From assembly GCA_900074885.1 (NCBI GenBank), contig FJUW01000016.1, positions 140,584 to 204,583 on the forward strand: 64,000 nucleotides of DNA, read 5' to 3'. The position numbers were made by a program, and so were the translations under genes. Origin of the DNA: Rhynchosporium graminicola. Taxonomy: Eukaryota; Ascomycota; Leotiomycetes; Helotiales; Ploettnerulaceae. The first letter of the stretch is position 1, and each line of letters begins with the position of its first letter. This document shows, one piece after another, positions 46,967 through 60,374 of the stretch. A model generated the notes under the pieces. The model was not told the DNA's origin. It searched no databases and was given only the letters and a program-made list of their open reading frames with translations.

Positions 46967-49816
46967 CTGAGCTTCCCGCTCGCTTCTTTGTCATTGTGTT
47001 GCGTTGCCCATTCCGGAGTTGCGGATTTCTCACAACACCAAGTAAAACAATATTTCCAAATTTTACTGTGTCTTTCTCTGCAAAGGCGAGCACCTTGCTT
47101 GGAATCTTGTAGTTTCAGAGTATTGTCTCCGAAAATATACTAAGTGCAATCAGTATACTTGAAAACCAAATGCCAACAGTGTTGGCATAGTGATCGTCCA
47201 CTTCGAGGTGTCTAATGTCTAATGGCTCAAATAGGTTGGGTAGGATCAAGGTCCTCCGGAGTCGCTATGGTAAGGCACTCTACAACCACTTGGCATCTGA
47301 CTGTAGGCAAGTCTTCGGGCAGAAGACTTTAATTATGCATGGGAACAATTTCGTTGTGCAGTGAAGGGTTTGGCACCGGAGATACGTTCTCGGCTTCTGA
47401 TGATCTGTAATTTCAGCTTTCTTGTTATCTGGGCCTGGTAGGGAATATTCTCCTCTGGACGTGATTGGTTGCTTGGCGGTCTTCTCTCCAGGCTTTCCAA
47501 ATGGTATGGATGGACATATTCCTCGGATTCTCACCCACTTCATGTGAGTTAGCATCTTCAATAGCAAGCTATGAGAACTCAAGCGAACTGCTTCCAGAAC
47601 GCCAGACTATGGTTCCACATATATTTGATGGTAGAGAAGTAGGATCTCTCGTACCCCAATTAGATGACCATCTCACCGCCAGTGATAGCTTCCCATCAGA
47701 ATCATCCAAAGAGCCGATGGTCAATACAGCTTCGTGCCGATCTGGAGAAAGAAGAAGTGGGGTGCCGATCGGAACCCATAGTCCACTACTTCTTATTTAT
47801 TCGAAAGTCAGATGGATCTGGCACGGCGCCCAGGTTGGGAAGAAATGATAAGAGCCCTTCAAGACCTATCTCTGCATGACGTTGTCAAAGCTGGTCCGAA
47901 CAGTTGATTCTCTGGTTTTTGATTCCTGTATGATGTCTTTTTCCACTACAATTGACGATCGGTTATGCTCACAACATTTCACAATGTACACAGTAAAACG
48001 AGATACCATTGATAGGTCGCCAACTCACATTGAAAGGGGTATATGATCCTTCGGGAATATGACTCGGATAGTCAGATATCTTCCAGTACTCTTGATGCTG
48101 TCCTTCTCGATGTAAAGGTGCTATAGTGTAACGCGGAAGTCGAATCTCGATGATATGGTTGATGACATTTCCTCGAGTAATTCCTGCTAGAACGTCCACT
48201 TCAGAGGATTAGCAAGTTAAAGAGTCAGTGTTTCAGAATGGCACGAGGACCAACATTGGAAAGGTAATACTGATCCAAGATCACTGAGATTCTACGAGGG
48301 CATTGTTTTACGTACTGCCGGAGCATCCGCCTGACTTTGGCTAGAGTAATAAAAAAGTCGATATTGTATCGTAGATAATTGGTAGCGTGCCCAGAACGGC
48401 CATTGGATCTCAAACATAATTGATAATATCAGGTCCGGACACTATGACTGAAGGTCATGGAGCGCCTTGCCAACTTGGCATTAATTCTTTTTCGATCCAG
48501 TGCTTTGGCTAAATGGATTTAGTTTGTACACGAAAGATCATTCAGAGGAACTGACAGATAAAAGAAATATTGACGAAGTTTGAAAGAGCGAAGAAAGCAG
48601 AACAGATTAGGCAAACGCAGGTACGGTCCATGGCCCCTGTGCCTCAGCCGCAAATTTACTGAAAAAGAAATGTTCCTCTGAAGTCTGGGGTCGTCAAGAT
48701 TAAACGTGCGCGGATGGGTAACAAAGCGCATTAGCAATATTGCACAGATCGATATTATACACATAGTCTAGTAGATGCATCCTTGTCATTAAGCATATCA
48801 CTTTGTGTGCTTCGTATATGTTTATAACCTGGATTCTAGAAACTAGAAAAAGCATGGTCTGAAGTGGAGATGTCAAATTCGAAACTTGAAGCCATTCGCT
48901 TGTAGTTTTCCGGAGGCTTTGTCCATACTTATTCAGAGGAAAGGAAGGGACTCCTACCTCACAAATAATTCTCCACCGGCAATTTTTCTGCACGATATGT
49001 TTGCTGACCAGTAGTTTTACTTTTTTATTATTCCCTTTTTCGGAGACAGCTCAAGCTGGCATATGCTAGACTGAATAGCAACGCTTGGAGCACGACCATC
49101 CACCACACAAGTTAAGCGCGTTCAGTCCTTGCGATTAGTAGTGACATCTTGTAAGCCTTTTTTTCTCACTAACCAGATGCAATATTATATCCACGCCAAA
49201 GTACAGGAGTCGCAATACCCAGAGGTAGACTGAATTGCACGATAGTGTGCTTCTATATGAGCTTATGTTATCACGTCAAGCCCCTAGCGCAAAGAAATAG
49301 AAGCTTACCATCCACATTCCCGAATTTGTTTCTTCGGAATTATCTAGTTGCCTTTTACCAAAATGCTGCTTTCAAGGTCGAAACATGTAGATACGAGGAA
49401 TATTTTACCTTTTTCATTATTTTTGATTAGAGTTGTTTACCTAAATAGTAGGGATTGATTGGTCATGTGTCCGCGTACTTATGGAACGTAAATACAGGTG
49501 TTTTCACTTCGTTCGGAGCCAAACCTTGAATAAAATCACTGATAATCCACCATTGCTAATTGACTGCTAACCTTACTTCTGAGATGGAGAAATTGAAAAC
49601 GGACAGTTCAAAAACGGAAATATAAAGTAGAAGACATTCGTAGTCAGGCAATGCTTTTCGGGAGCACTGGGCGCGCGCAGATCGCGTACTAGACAGGAGG
49701 AAGAGATCAGCAAGACGTCGCAGCGCCGATTCTCGTCGTCTCCAGACAGCCATCCCATCAATCGCATCTGTTCGTGTTTGGATTTTTCTTCACCAGCAAA
49801 CGATGAGTGAACGATA
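46967..49816. other. Gene-poor region before the carboxypeptidase gene
   Basis: About 2.85 kb. Minus-strand frames at 47969-48199 (contains EIRLPRYTIAPLHREGQ and WKISDYPSHIP) and 48225-48413 look coding-like and could be exons of one decayed gene, but I recognise no family and see no start. The last ~300 bp should include the promoter of the carboxypeptidase gene. Confidence 0.45.
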
Positions 49817-52026
49817 ATGCTTCGCCTTCTCCTCTTCCCTTTCTTGGTCGCTATTACACTCGCTCAATACCCACCCTCCGCGCTCAACCTCACGACTATC
49901 AAATCCCCAGTCGACGGCAACATCACCATCTCATACAAGTCGCCGCCCGCCGGCACCTGCGAGACCGCATTCCCAACACAGCAGCAGTACACAGGCTGGG
50001 TCCACATACCCGGGAGGTACCCAACGAACACGTTCTTTTGGTTCATAGGTGCTAGAAGCCCGACGGATCAGCTCACAGTATGGTTGAATGGAGGGCCTGG
50101 TTCGAGTTCGATGATCGGTCTCTTTAATGAGAATGGTCCCTGCGAAGTGGTTGAGAAGGGCTTGGGGAAATTGGGAACAAAGGTCAGGGATTGGGGATGG
50201 GATCGAGGCTCGAATATGTTGTTTGTTGATCAGGTAAGCTTGGTATTAGTCTCTTTCTAGATCTAAGGCTTTTGAAGTCTGAGAAGGAGGCTCTTGCGAT
50301 CTTATATGTGTACTCCTTCATTGATTTCTGCGCGAAGCTGCAGACGCTTATCATTTGCACTTTTCCTCTCCTTTCTCAATTTTCTTCTTCAGTGTAGATG
50401 CTAAGCTCCATTCTACAGCCAAATCAAGTCGGTTTCTCTTACGACACACCTACCAATGGATCCATAGACCTCCTTACTGCCGACCTATATACTCCTCCAC
50501 AAGCTCTTCCAGGTTCACAATCCGCGACAACGTTCCTCAATGGGACATTCAGCTCCCTAAATGTCAGCAAAACTGCCAACACAACCGAAATCGCTGGAAT
50601 GGTTATTTGGCACATGCTTCAGGGATTTCTGGGAGCGTTCCCAGAGTATGGCCCGAATAGCAGTACGACGATGGGTGTCCATCTCTTTGCGGAAAGCTAC
50701 GGCGGTAAATACGGACCTGCGTTTGCCAGTATCTGGGAAGAACAAAACTTGCGGCGGTCAAATGGAACTCTCTCCAAAAGCGGCACTATCGAGATCAAGC
50801 TCAAATCTTTAGGGATAGTCAATGGTTGTGTGGATGACTTGATCCAAGCTCCTTACTACCCCACTATGGCTGTGAACAACTCGTATGGGTTGTCGGCCAT
50901 CAACCCAATTCGAGCGAGACTTGCTAGCGCAAGCTTTTCCTCTCCAGGGGGATGTTCAGATCTCATCAAGCAGTGCCGAGCGGCTGTGGCCGCTCAGGAT
51001 CCCGATAACGAGGGAGATGTCGCAGCTGTGAACGGTATCTGCTCCAATGCCTACAGCACATGCTCTGCAAACGTCATCGAGCCGTATTTCGATGCTGGAA
51101 GGAGTATATACGACATTGCCCACTACCTGCCGGATCCTTTCCCTCCCAGCACATACTTGGAGTACTTGAACACGGCATCAGTCCTGGCCGCTATCGGTTC
51201 TCCCGTCAATTTCACGCAAACGAACCGACAGGTTGTTGCTGCTTTTACTGCTACAGGAGATTATGAACGTATGGCCTTAGTTCCAGAGATTGCCAAGCTC
51301 CTGAACGCTGGTATTCGAGTTGGATTCATGTATGGCGACCGAGATTACATCTGTAATTGGCTTGGTGGCGAAGCCATATCTCTCGCTGTAGCAGCAGCAA
51401 CATCACCAGCGTACGCATCCATCTTTCCACAATCTGGATATGCACCGATCATCGTCAACACTACATATATAGGAGGTGTCGTTCGTCAGTATGGCAATCT
51501 GTCTTTCAGCCGTATCTACGATGCCGGACACAGCGTTCCAGCATACCAACCCGAGACCGCTTTTCAGGTGTTCGCTCGGATCATGAGTGGTACATCGGTA
51601 TCAACAGGGGAGATAATCAATCCCTCTGTATACAATACCACCGGCCCCCTAAATGCAACTCACACCAATTCTCTCCCAACCTCACCCTCAGCCACTTGCT
51701 GGCAGCGCAACATTCCCGAGACTTGCAACGTAGACCAGAAACAGCAGATCGTAAAGGGCGAGGGCGTAATCATTAACGGTGTCTTGTATGACGAGGTTTC
51801 GGATTGGAGTTCTGCTGTCTCCACGTCCACGTCCTCGTCGAAACCTCAGACCTCGCCAACGGGAAGCGTGAGTGTGACGACTACCACACAGGTTCTCACT
51901 GGTTTCTTTACGGCTACTGCTACGCCTAGTCCATCGAAGTCGCTTGGTGTCACATCTTTGCAACTTCGCTTGGAGTTGCTGATTTTGCCTGCTCTTGGAA
52001 TGGCACTCTTCTCTTCAACCTTCTGA
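49817..52026 (+). CDS. Secreted S10 serine carboxypeptidase, probably GPI-anchored
   Basis: Removes C-terminal amino acids from peptides in acidic surroundings. Two exons, 49817-50233 and 50419-52026, encode 674 residues; the intron joins FVDQ to PNQVGFSYD, a conserved S10 junction. A signal peptide (MLRLLLFPFLVAITLA) is present. Catalytic elements: WLNGGPGSSS oxyanion region (~95), nucleophile Ser in AESYGGKYGP (~230), Asp in GDRDYICNWLGG (~445), His in YDAGHSVPAY (~509). Many N-x-S/T sites suggest glycosylation. After the catalytic domain comes a Ser/Thr-rich stretch and a terminal hydrophobic segment (LRLELLILPALGMALFSSTF), the arrangement of GPI-anchored fungal wall proteins. The length exceeds vacuolar carboxypeptidase Y (~530). 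The neighbour fructose-bisphosphatase is unrelated. Confidence 0.94.
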
Positions 52027-53227
52027 TCGAGTCAGCGAGCCAAAATCGATAGCGCTCAGTACACCCGCAAGAAGACCAAGGCATGGCATGTCAACCTGAC
52101 GGATGTAAAAGCAATACCCATCGAACCACTCGATTAATGGGGTGGCGTGGACGATCGATCAGAAAGACCCACTTCAAAATGCGAAAAATTCTCAGTGCAT
52201 TCATCTCTGCACTCTACCAGGCCAGCACGCCAACAAGCGAAGGAAAGGAGTTGGGAGCACAAAAGATGGATGAATCGGAGGATAAACACGGCGTTACGGC
52301 ATTCTGCTTCCCGATTGTAAAAACAAATTTTGAACCTGTACCCATATTCGAGCATAGAAAGGACCTCATCTGAAGGGCTCATGTACCATCATTCAGGACA
52401 TATGGTGGACGGAAACAGGGAAGGCGTACGGTTGGCGTTTTAATACTGGTTGCGTTTTGATACTGGTTGGAACTAGGTCATTGGAAGCGAGGCAAGGCGA
52501 GGCGAGGCGAACAGGACACAATTGAAGCTACTTGACAGAACTACTGACTGTACTGAGATAGAATAAGCTCTCAGCCTGTATATTCACATGCATGTATAAA
52601 TAAATTTATAGTAAAATTCGCGAGGAAGGATCAAACCGTGTGAGTGCAAATTATCCTATCTGTAAGCAGGACGAAAGATGCGAGGAGATGGCCTCTGCCT
52701 CTCTGGGACTTAATTTGACTTGGCCACTTCCCAGAGTGGCCACCGCCATCCTTTTTTCTTTTCTACTGTGATGTATATCTAGATGATCGATCTTATCTTC
52801 CACTGTCTTCTTTGCATCTGCGTTCCGGAAGTGGAAGAGTGAGGCTGGACGCTGGACGCTGTTGTAGAGAGGAGCTGGACCTTACTGCATGGTATGTGTT
52901 GATATATATTTACATGGTGTATTCCCCAGTTTTAAATCAATACCTAGCCAAGCTACCCGTGCTATGATTAATACATACCTTATCTAGCGGGGGAAAAAAA
53001 GAGGGAATGTGATTTGGTACTGCGATCTCCGAATTGAACGAGACGCGACTTTGCCGTGCGAGGTAGAGCTCAAACTGTATGATTTCTTCAAGTAAGATGT
53101 GGAATGGACGCAATAGCAGTTCTGAATGTTCTTGTATTCATAATTTTTGAAGTATTTGTGTTTTTTTTTATCATGGTCTACATGGTCTCTTCTCAGTTCC
53201 GTCAACTCTACCCATTGGCGACCTCGC
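52027..53227. other. Convergent spacer, no gene seen
   Basis: 1.2 kb shared by the 3' flanks of the carboxypeptidase (+) and fructose-bisphosphatase (-) genes. A few GGCGA units lie near 52490-52510. Frames at 52083-52373 (+) and 52984-53205 (-) have no family support. Confidence 0.6.
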
Positions 53228-54357
53228 TTACTTGTGGAATGATTTCACCTTCTCCATCTCGTCCCAGCTGCCCATGAAGATACCTGATCTGTCGTGGATA
53301 CCATCGGGGATGACCTCCATCAATCTGTTCATCTTGCTGTCTACTGCTTGTCCTCCAGCTGCGGTAGTGTTAGAAAATTGCTTTTGTATGATGCTTTTGG
53401 ACCCGCTTACCGTTCTCAAATACCATCGCCATAGGAGCACACTCGTACAAAATCCTCAACTTGCCCTTGGGACTCTTTTTGTCCGCGGGATAAGCGAAGA
53501 TACCACCATAGAGCAAAGTGCGATACGCATCGGCAACCATACTACCAATGTATCTCGCAGAATATGGTTTTCCTCCCTCCTCGGTCGGATACTTCAAGGA
53601 GTTGAAATAGGCCTTGGTGGGATCTTCCCAGTACAAAGAGTTACCTTCATTGACAGAGTAAATAGCTCTCGATTTCGGTATCCTCATATTCGGATGCGTA
53701 AGGATGAACTCTCCGAGTGCGGTATCCATTGTGAAGCCATTGACAGTGCTACCCTTCATCGTGATCACTAATTGAGTCGAAGCACCATACATAGTGAAGC
53801 CCGCAGCGACCAACTCCGTTCCTGGCTTCAGCAGATCCTCCTTTGTCCCCTTAGATCCCTCTGGCAATTTATGAATAGCGAAGATCGTGCCCACAGACAC
53901 ACCAGCGTCCAAGTTGGACGATCCGTCAATAGGATCACATGAAACTGCGTACCGGGCCCCCTTATGTTCGGGGAAGTATATGGCTTCCTCCTCCTCTTCA
54001 GATACGAGAACAGCGCACTTTCCGGAGGAGCGCATGGCTGCTATGAAAAGGTCATTGCCGATGACATCGAGTTTCTTTTGGTCGTCGCCGGTTGTGTTGC
54101 TGGATCCTGCGAGACCGGTGAGGTTGATGAGTGTTGCTCGTCGGATGTAGTAGGCTATCGACTTGAAGGAGAATTGCAAGGCGTGGCAGAGTAGCCTATG
54201 AGATTGTCAGACTGCTCTGGAAGCAGTAGGAGTGAGAGACATACGTAAAATCTCCAGTGGCTTCCGGGTGTTTCGATTGTTCTTCTGTGAGAAAGCGTGT
54301 GAGGGTTATGATGTCTGTGTTGATCTTCTCTTCTTGACCTGTGCCATTGGACGCCAT
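53228..54357 (-). CDS. FBP1: Fructose-1,6-bisphosphatase
   Basis: Cytosolic gluconeogenic enzyme converting fructose-1,6-bisphosphate to fructose-6-phosphate, needed on non-sugar carbon sources. Exons in transcription order: 54357-54245, 54195-53411, 53358-53228, giving 342 residues, the usual class I length. Recognisable sites: DIITLTRFLTEEQ near the N-terminus, GDDQKKLDVIGND, metal-binding CDPIDGSSNLDAGVSVGTIF, GFTMYGASTQLV, RYIGSMVADAYRTLLYGGIF, and KLRILYECAPMAMVFE joined across the last intron to NAGGQAV. All catalytic Asp, Glu and Lys positions that I know for the family appear intact. In yeasts the gene is glucose-repressed; no binding site for that control was identified here. It converges with the carboxypeptidase gene. 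Confidence 0.97.
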
Positions 54358-57069
54358 GATGAAGGATTGTGTTTTGGGACTCTCGGTGTGACGTTGGAGA
54401 AGGTAAAAGGAATAGGAGAAGGAATCCTAATGAGGATTGTTTTATGGGGTTTGGTCAAAGTCGCACCTCGGGTTGAGACGGGGAGGTTCCGAGGGGTCAG
54501 ATATGAAGCTTTAAGACGGGATACAGGGAAGAGTATCGTGGAGGTCAAGCAACAGAATCACAGAATATGATAATGAGACAAAGGGAGTTGGAGATAGACT
54601 TGACTTGTCTTGCTAATTGGTTGTTAATATCACACGATGATCTATGCACGATGTTCCAGTAGCTAAGCAAATCTGTGAGGGAGGATCATTCCTGTTGATT
54701 ATGACCAGCTGCAGCTGCAGCTGTCTCATTCCCCGCATTGCTCGGCATAAGGTAGGTAGTTACCGCGAGCTGCCCCGCGCTAATCCGGACAGGAGGAAAG
54801 GAATCCCTGCCAGTGGCAGAACGAGAGGGACGATGATTTCCCGGATGGAGCACCTCCTCCGGAACTTGTCGGACCATCCACCCGTCTGAATCAGCAAAAA
54901 GGTTCTTCCGCCTCCGCTTGTTTGACGAGGAGAGCAAACACCTTTACCAAAAACAGTTAGCCTTTCTCTTTTTTCTTCTGACTAGCGCGAACCGCGCACT
55001 GGGAAAACTTTCAAGCTTGAGCACAGTGCAACCTTCTCCCAGCAATACAATCGCAACAATGTGAATAACCACCAAAAAGTCTGCGCAATTGGCGCGCAAT
55101 ACTATTCAACATTCGGCAATGTAAGCAGCAACGTCTCTTCTTCTCTCCCTATCCTTCCTCAACGTGATGACACATATACAACCGCAAACTAGAGTCTTTG
55201 ATCCTACGGGAAATGAAACTTTTGTAACACGTCAGTCTGAACTGCAAGCAATGTATCTCAGTCAACAGCATTTCTACCACTGGACGTAGCTGACGTTGAC
55301 CAGATGCCGCCTTCTAGCTCATTGAACTTCATTGTTTAAGCATCCGCAGTAACGCGACCATACTCGCATCTTCTGGTGAGCTTCCCCTCCTTCTTTCTTC
55401 TGTCTATTTACCCTTGCTGTGATGATTCTTCGTGCTTTGCACGCTGGAAATTACCGACTGAAATATCATGTCGAAAACAAATGGCTAAACCTGAGCAATA
55501 CCCTACCTTCCGAGGCAATTCAATACTTGTTCTTGGACATATTGCTGACCAGTATAAAACTACAGGATCCAGCTCCACCCACTTCACAGGTAAGGCAGAC
55601 TGAGATTCTTCTTCAGCATACACACCTGTCAAATGATGATACGGCACTGGGCTCCGACAGCTCTCGACAAGATCGGGACTGGTTCATGACAGGAGATGCC
55701 TTTTTGCGGCAGGCCTAGAAAACCTCGCCCACTGATCGCAGCACAAACAAAGCGACTTGAAATTGACCTGGCAGGACGGTTGCTGATCATGTATTCAGTT
55801 TCCTGCCAAGATGTGTACGTGTCGAATGGGATGTCCATTCGGTATGAATCATGGTAGGTTGCAGCAATTTATTCATTTCTTCACTTCCATTTTTATGATG
55901 AGCATTTTAGATGACGAGTCTGATCCGGGTAACCGATGTTGACACATAACAAATTATACCATTCATGCCAACTGATCTCTTTTTGGAACATACGCTTGTG
56001 TATCGTGAACTGTAAGATGGCATGTGCTTACGTCCAAACTTTAGGTTACATTCGTATCAGACACCACGATCACAACCTATCGCCGAACATCTTGATGGAT
56101 CATCGATAGCAAGGAGCTCTGATCGAATCCTTGATTTGGACCCTCGACATTGCTCCCTGCCTCACCACATGATGTAAGCGCAATTCCATATTTCTCCAGC
56201 GGCAGACCTCGAACATAATGATGACCTCGACCGACAAATGACAAGCATATGTCCAAGCCTTCGGGCGATGACGAGTCTGTCTTGACTGAATATGTCTCGC
56301 ATCCCTTCCTGCACTGTCGTACGATTACCGAAACGTTGCTGATATTTTATCAAAGGCTTCCTACTTTTTGCCTCGGTAATTGTGCCCTGTGACAATGGCT
56401 CCTTGTTTCTTCTTACACAAGGACCACTCAGGTATGCTCCTCTGCTCTTCCATTATTTCTCCAGACCCCTTTTTATATGATGATCAATTATCACGACGGT
56501 CAACATAAAGCCACACGTTGGTATTGATGAAAATGCCTGTGACAGGGCTGTAGATCTGATAATTTTCGCCAACACAAATTCATATGGAATCGGTCCCAGA
56601 AGCTGTTACTAACATCTCCAAAAGGAATCATCATTGTTGCGCTGGAACGCCAACGTTAAGAGAACTGGGAACATCTACATGTCAGGTTGTGGATGACTGC
56701 GGACTGGATAAGACCGCTGTACGAGACTAAACATCCACCATCAATGCAAAACATACCTGTACACATTTTTTCTCTTCCAAACATGCAAGTGACTTGAGTC
56801 CGAGGGCGCATTGAAAGGTAACAATTTTGTACCAATCGCACTCATATCACTAAACAATCTCAAGAAATGTCCCGAAATCATACCCGGATATCCCAAAAAG
56901 TCGTGAATGTTTAACAGACACCCACTAGCTTACAGAATGGTCACTCATCCCTCACCCGTGTACGCAGGGTCAGAATATTACGAACAAACACAATTATGAG
57001 AGTCAGATGTGTAAAGCGAGAAAGACAGCATCCAGCAATACTCCTTTCCTTATGTTGCCAGGAAATTCA
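54358..57069. other. Gene-poor region between FBP1 and the NLR relic
   Basis: 2.7 kb. The first ~600 bp should be the FBP1 promoter. One possible small ORF (55419-55718) is listed separately. From about 55850 on, frames are short and unrecognised, and the sequence looks decayed. Confidence 0.5.
55419..55718 (+). CDS. Possible small hypothetical protein
   Basis: A 99-codon frame with an ATG and protein-like central part (LPSEAIQYLFLDILLTSIKL, then QDPAPPTSQ) directly followed by GTAAGG, which could be a splice donor. If spliced, the downstream residues would change. No family is recognised and the frame could be chance; included only because composition and the donor coincide. Confidence 0.2.
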   Translation: MMILRALHAGNYRLKYHVENKWLNLSNTLPSEAIQYLFLDILLTSIKLQDPAPPTSQVRQTEILLQHTHLSNDDTALGSDSSRQDRDWFMTGDAFLRQA

Positions 57070-60000
57070 ACCACCGGTATATCTATGAGCAACTATGAGC
57101 GAAGAGTTGCAAACCTATAGAGGCACCTATACAAAAATTGAAGGACATCGAGAAAGATTCATGATTCGTTGCTGTGAGGAGCAAGCTGCCAGAGCGGGCA
57201 CATAGCGTTTCTGGGTTGATATCTGTTTTATCAGCAAGCAGAGCAGCTGAGAGCTTCAGCAGGCAGTCATGGAGATGTTCTCTTTTTATAAATGAGCAGA
57301 AACTTGCTATGTCTATCTAAGCGACGTCAAGAGCCAGCGGACTCCCACGGTCATACGAATGCATTGTCGCGGAAAAGTGCCTTTCGGAACAGCAGATGGT
57401 CAAGCGAGGGTGGACACTCCAAGAGCTTCTTGCTACGACTCTAGTGAAATTCTGCTCTTCTGGTAGCATCAGACTTGGTGAAGTGCAATCAGATGATCCA
57501 CGAAATCACTGGAATGCCCTACCGTGCTCTTCAAATCGATCGCCAAGCTGCGTCTAGAACCGCTCCTTTAGGGGCATCGAAAAGGCGGAGGTCCCGAAGT
57601 ATAGGTTGACCAGATCTACACCACGGTTCTAGAAAACGCGGTAATGCAACGGTCGAGTTTCAACAAAACGGAGAAGATTGCTCTACACGCAACACTAAAA
57701 GTCACTCTCGGATCCATTTGGCTTCTCTTTTCGCCTCTCGCAATGGAATCTCTTGCGGAGCTTCTCGGGAAACAGCTGGTTGAGGTCAAGGGAACTCTGC
57801 ACGATCTACACACAATCCTCAATATTCCCGAAGAAACTCTTCGCCCAATCCGTCTCCATCATCCAACATGCCGTGACTTCTTGCTCGATATGAATCGCTG
57901 TGCGGATCCTGTGGATTGGGTAGATGAGAATAAGGTGTACCGGATTATGGCAGATTGCTGTTTGACTTCGATGGAGAAAGAGCTCAAGACAGATTTTTGT
58001 GACCTGCCTGCATTCGCTGAGTAAACAACTCGCTTAATGGATCCGCACCGGATTAAGCAACTTATCTCCCCTGATTTCCAATATGTGTGCTTCTACTGGG
58101 CGCAACACTACCGAAGAAGCGGTGCAATTCTTTCTGATGATGCCAAAGATCACTTCTTCAGAGAGCATTTTCTTCACTGACTTGAAGCGGTTAATCTGAT
58201 AGGAAAGAGTAGTGAGATGGAGGGAATATTCATTCAGGTTATATCGCTCTCTTCTGGATGTGAGTCACATACCAGGCCTTCATGCAGTCCATTTAGCTGG
58301 CATTTAAACCTCATTTAGAAGATGCCCATATTGCTGCAGCCACAGATGAAGTGAAAAGCTAACTCTTCTATGTAAACGATCTATCTTTCGACCCCGACGG
58401 CAAGTACCTCGCTTCAGGGTGTTTGGCTACAGCAGCAGGACTCTAGGATGTTGCTTCGAGAAATGCGATCTCCAGGTTTGAAGGTCCTCTAGAGAAAGTC
58501 AGCACAGTGGCCACGTCACCAGACGGGATACTGCTAGCTGGCGGGTCTGACGATTTTACTGTCTAGGTTACGGAGCCAAAAACTCAGAAGGTACTCTTTC
58601 ATCTTGAAGCTCACACTCGCTGGGTAAACACGGTCATGTCCGCGGCAGATAGCAGACATCTCGTATCAGGTTCCATGGATGAGACGGTCGCCTTTTGGGA
58701 TCTTTCGAACGGCCAAAAAGTAAAGCGATTCAATAATCGTTCAAGCCCTGTCAGTCATGCTGCTTTCTCCCCAGACTATTAGCTCATCGCCACGGGCTCT
58801 GATGACTGTAGCTTGCCGGTGTGGCATGTTTCATACCTAGAACAGGACCTCATTTTCGTGATGGGAACCACGGTGAGTGCGTCAATTCGGTCAGTTTTTG
58901 ACCAGATGGGAAACAGCTTATACATAGTTCAATCAATAGGACAACCAGGGTTTGGAATACGTTTACCAGTGCTGAACTCAAGATGCTAAAATTCCACACT
59001 AAAGCTGTCTGGAAAGTAGCATACTCGCCTCATGGCCACCATATTGTTTCTGGCTCTGAGAACATGACCATTGGTACTTCAAATGGCGTCAACTGGCGCC
59101 CAGCTGAATCACCATAGCTCATGTGAGTGTCATAGGCACTTTTGCCTTCTCTCGTGATGGCTGGCTGCTTCCATCATGATCGTTTGACGATGATTTTCGA
59201 CTATGGGATACAAGAACTGGACTTTTCTTGGCAAGCTCAAAAGCTTCCAACAGAAGCCGAGCGATTTTTCGCTGGAAGATGAAACCCACAAGTACCTTGG
59301 AACGGACCAGGTCATAAGCCTTTGAAATGACCAACGTTCTCCTGACAAAATGAAGGTATTCGAGGTTCATAAGAAGGTTGTCACCTGTATGGAGTTCTCT
59401 CCGGCGGTCAACTCATCGCATCCGGTTCGGAAGACAGCACAATCAAACTCTGGACCAAAAGCCGCTAGAGATTGGGTTCTTGCGTATCAGACATCAATTC
59501 ACGTTTGGGATGTGGTTCATCAGACATTAGTCGCGCGGTTTGAAGCCTACGAAGATACTACAATGATATGTTCTTCTCACCAGACTCAAAAGATTATTGC
59601 GTCCTGCTCGTCAGATTCAACCATAGCCCTCTGGGACTTGACTGCCAAAGCAGAAATAGCACGTCTCAAGGACCATTTCACCCCGGTCAAGTTCATCTTG
59701 TTCATTTTTCGCCACCTGGAAGGTGCTCATCTCAGCCTCCGAGGACGAGTTTCTCCAGTTTTGGCCCCTCGACAAAGGAATTCCATTGGACACGCAGACT
59801 TTCAACTCTCCTGATTTGCCAGTAAGTCTCTCGGCAGATGGTAAACTTGCGGCGGCAACCTTCACAAACATGTCCATCAAGATTTGGGATACGGAAATGC
59901 TAGACAGAATCGGTAATTTCAACATGGACGCTGGTTATAATTGATAGCTTGTCCTTCAGAAATTGCAGCCTGTGTTCGAAAACCAGTCAGGAAGAATTGG

Positions 60001-60374
60001 AGCTGGCGCCTTTGCTCAACGATTTCTCTTCCGATATATCCTCTGTCTATTTTCTCCAATCGGTTTGTCCTGGTCCCGTTATCCTTTTGCGTAAATTGCT
60101 ACAAGTCGAGCTTGAAAGTTTGGACTATTTACCTAAGGAGTATTACCTCATCTTGCCTGGCTACTCAGGATGGAGTTTTGGTAATGGGACATGCCACTGG
60201 AAGGATTTCATTCACTTATATTTGAATCTGAGCGGCTTTATGGCTGATAGGACACCCAGAAGAGCAGATGGTGGCGCTTTATATAAAAAAATGATTGAAT
60301 TCGCAATCACATATTCAATCAAATCTCGTATACTCCCATCTTGTGACGTGAAGTTGGTGAGCAGTCCCGTATGA
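57070..60374 (+). pseudogene. HET-NACHT-WD40 (NLR-type incompatibility receptor) relic with internal deletion
   Basis: Remains of a Podospora HET-E/HET-D-like architecture. About 57076-57570 reads as a HET domain: EELQTYRGTYTKI, EEQAARAGT, FWVDICFISKQSS, then CYVYLSDVK and RGWTLQELLATTLVKF and CNQMIHEITGMPYRALQ in shifting frames with several stops. At about 57608 it jumps to the end of a NACHT module (DQIYTTVLENAV, LLFSPLAMESLAELLGKQLV, RPIRLHHPTCRDFLLDMNRC, closing near 58024). Walker A and B are absent, so the middle is deleted. WD40 repeats follow from about 58380 to 59930 (SFDPDGKYLASGC, LVSGSMDETVAFWDLSNGQK, IASCSSDSTIALWDLTAK), again with stops and frameshifts. A tail frame at 59949-60374 is unrecognised. 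In-frame TGA/TAG codons at Trp-like or CGA positions fit RIP. Intact members act in non-self recognition and cell death. Confidence 0.85.
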
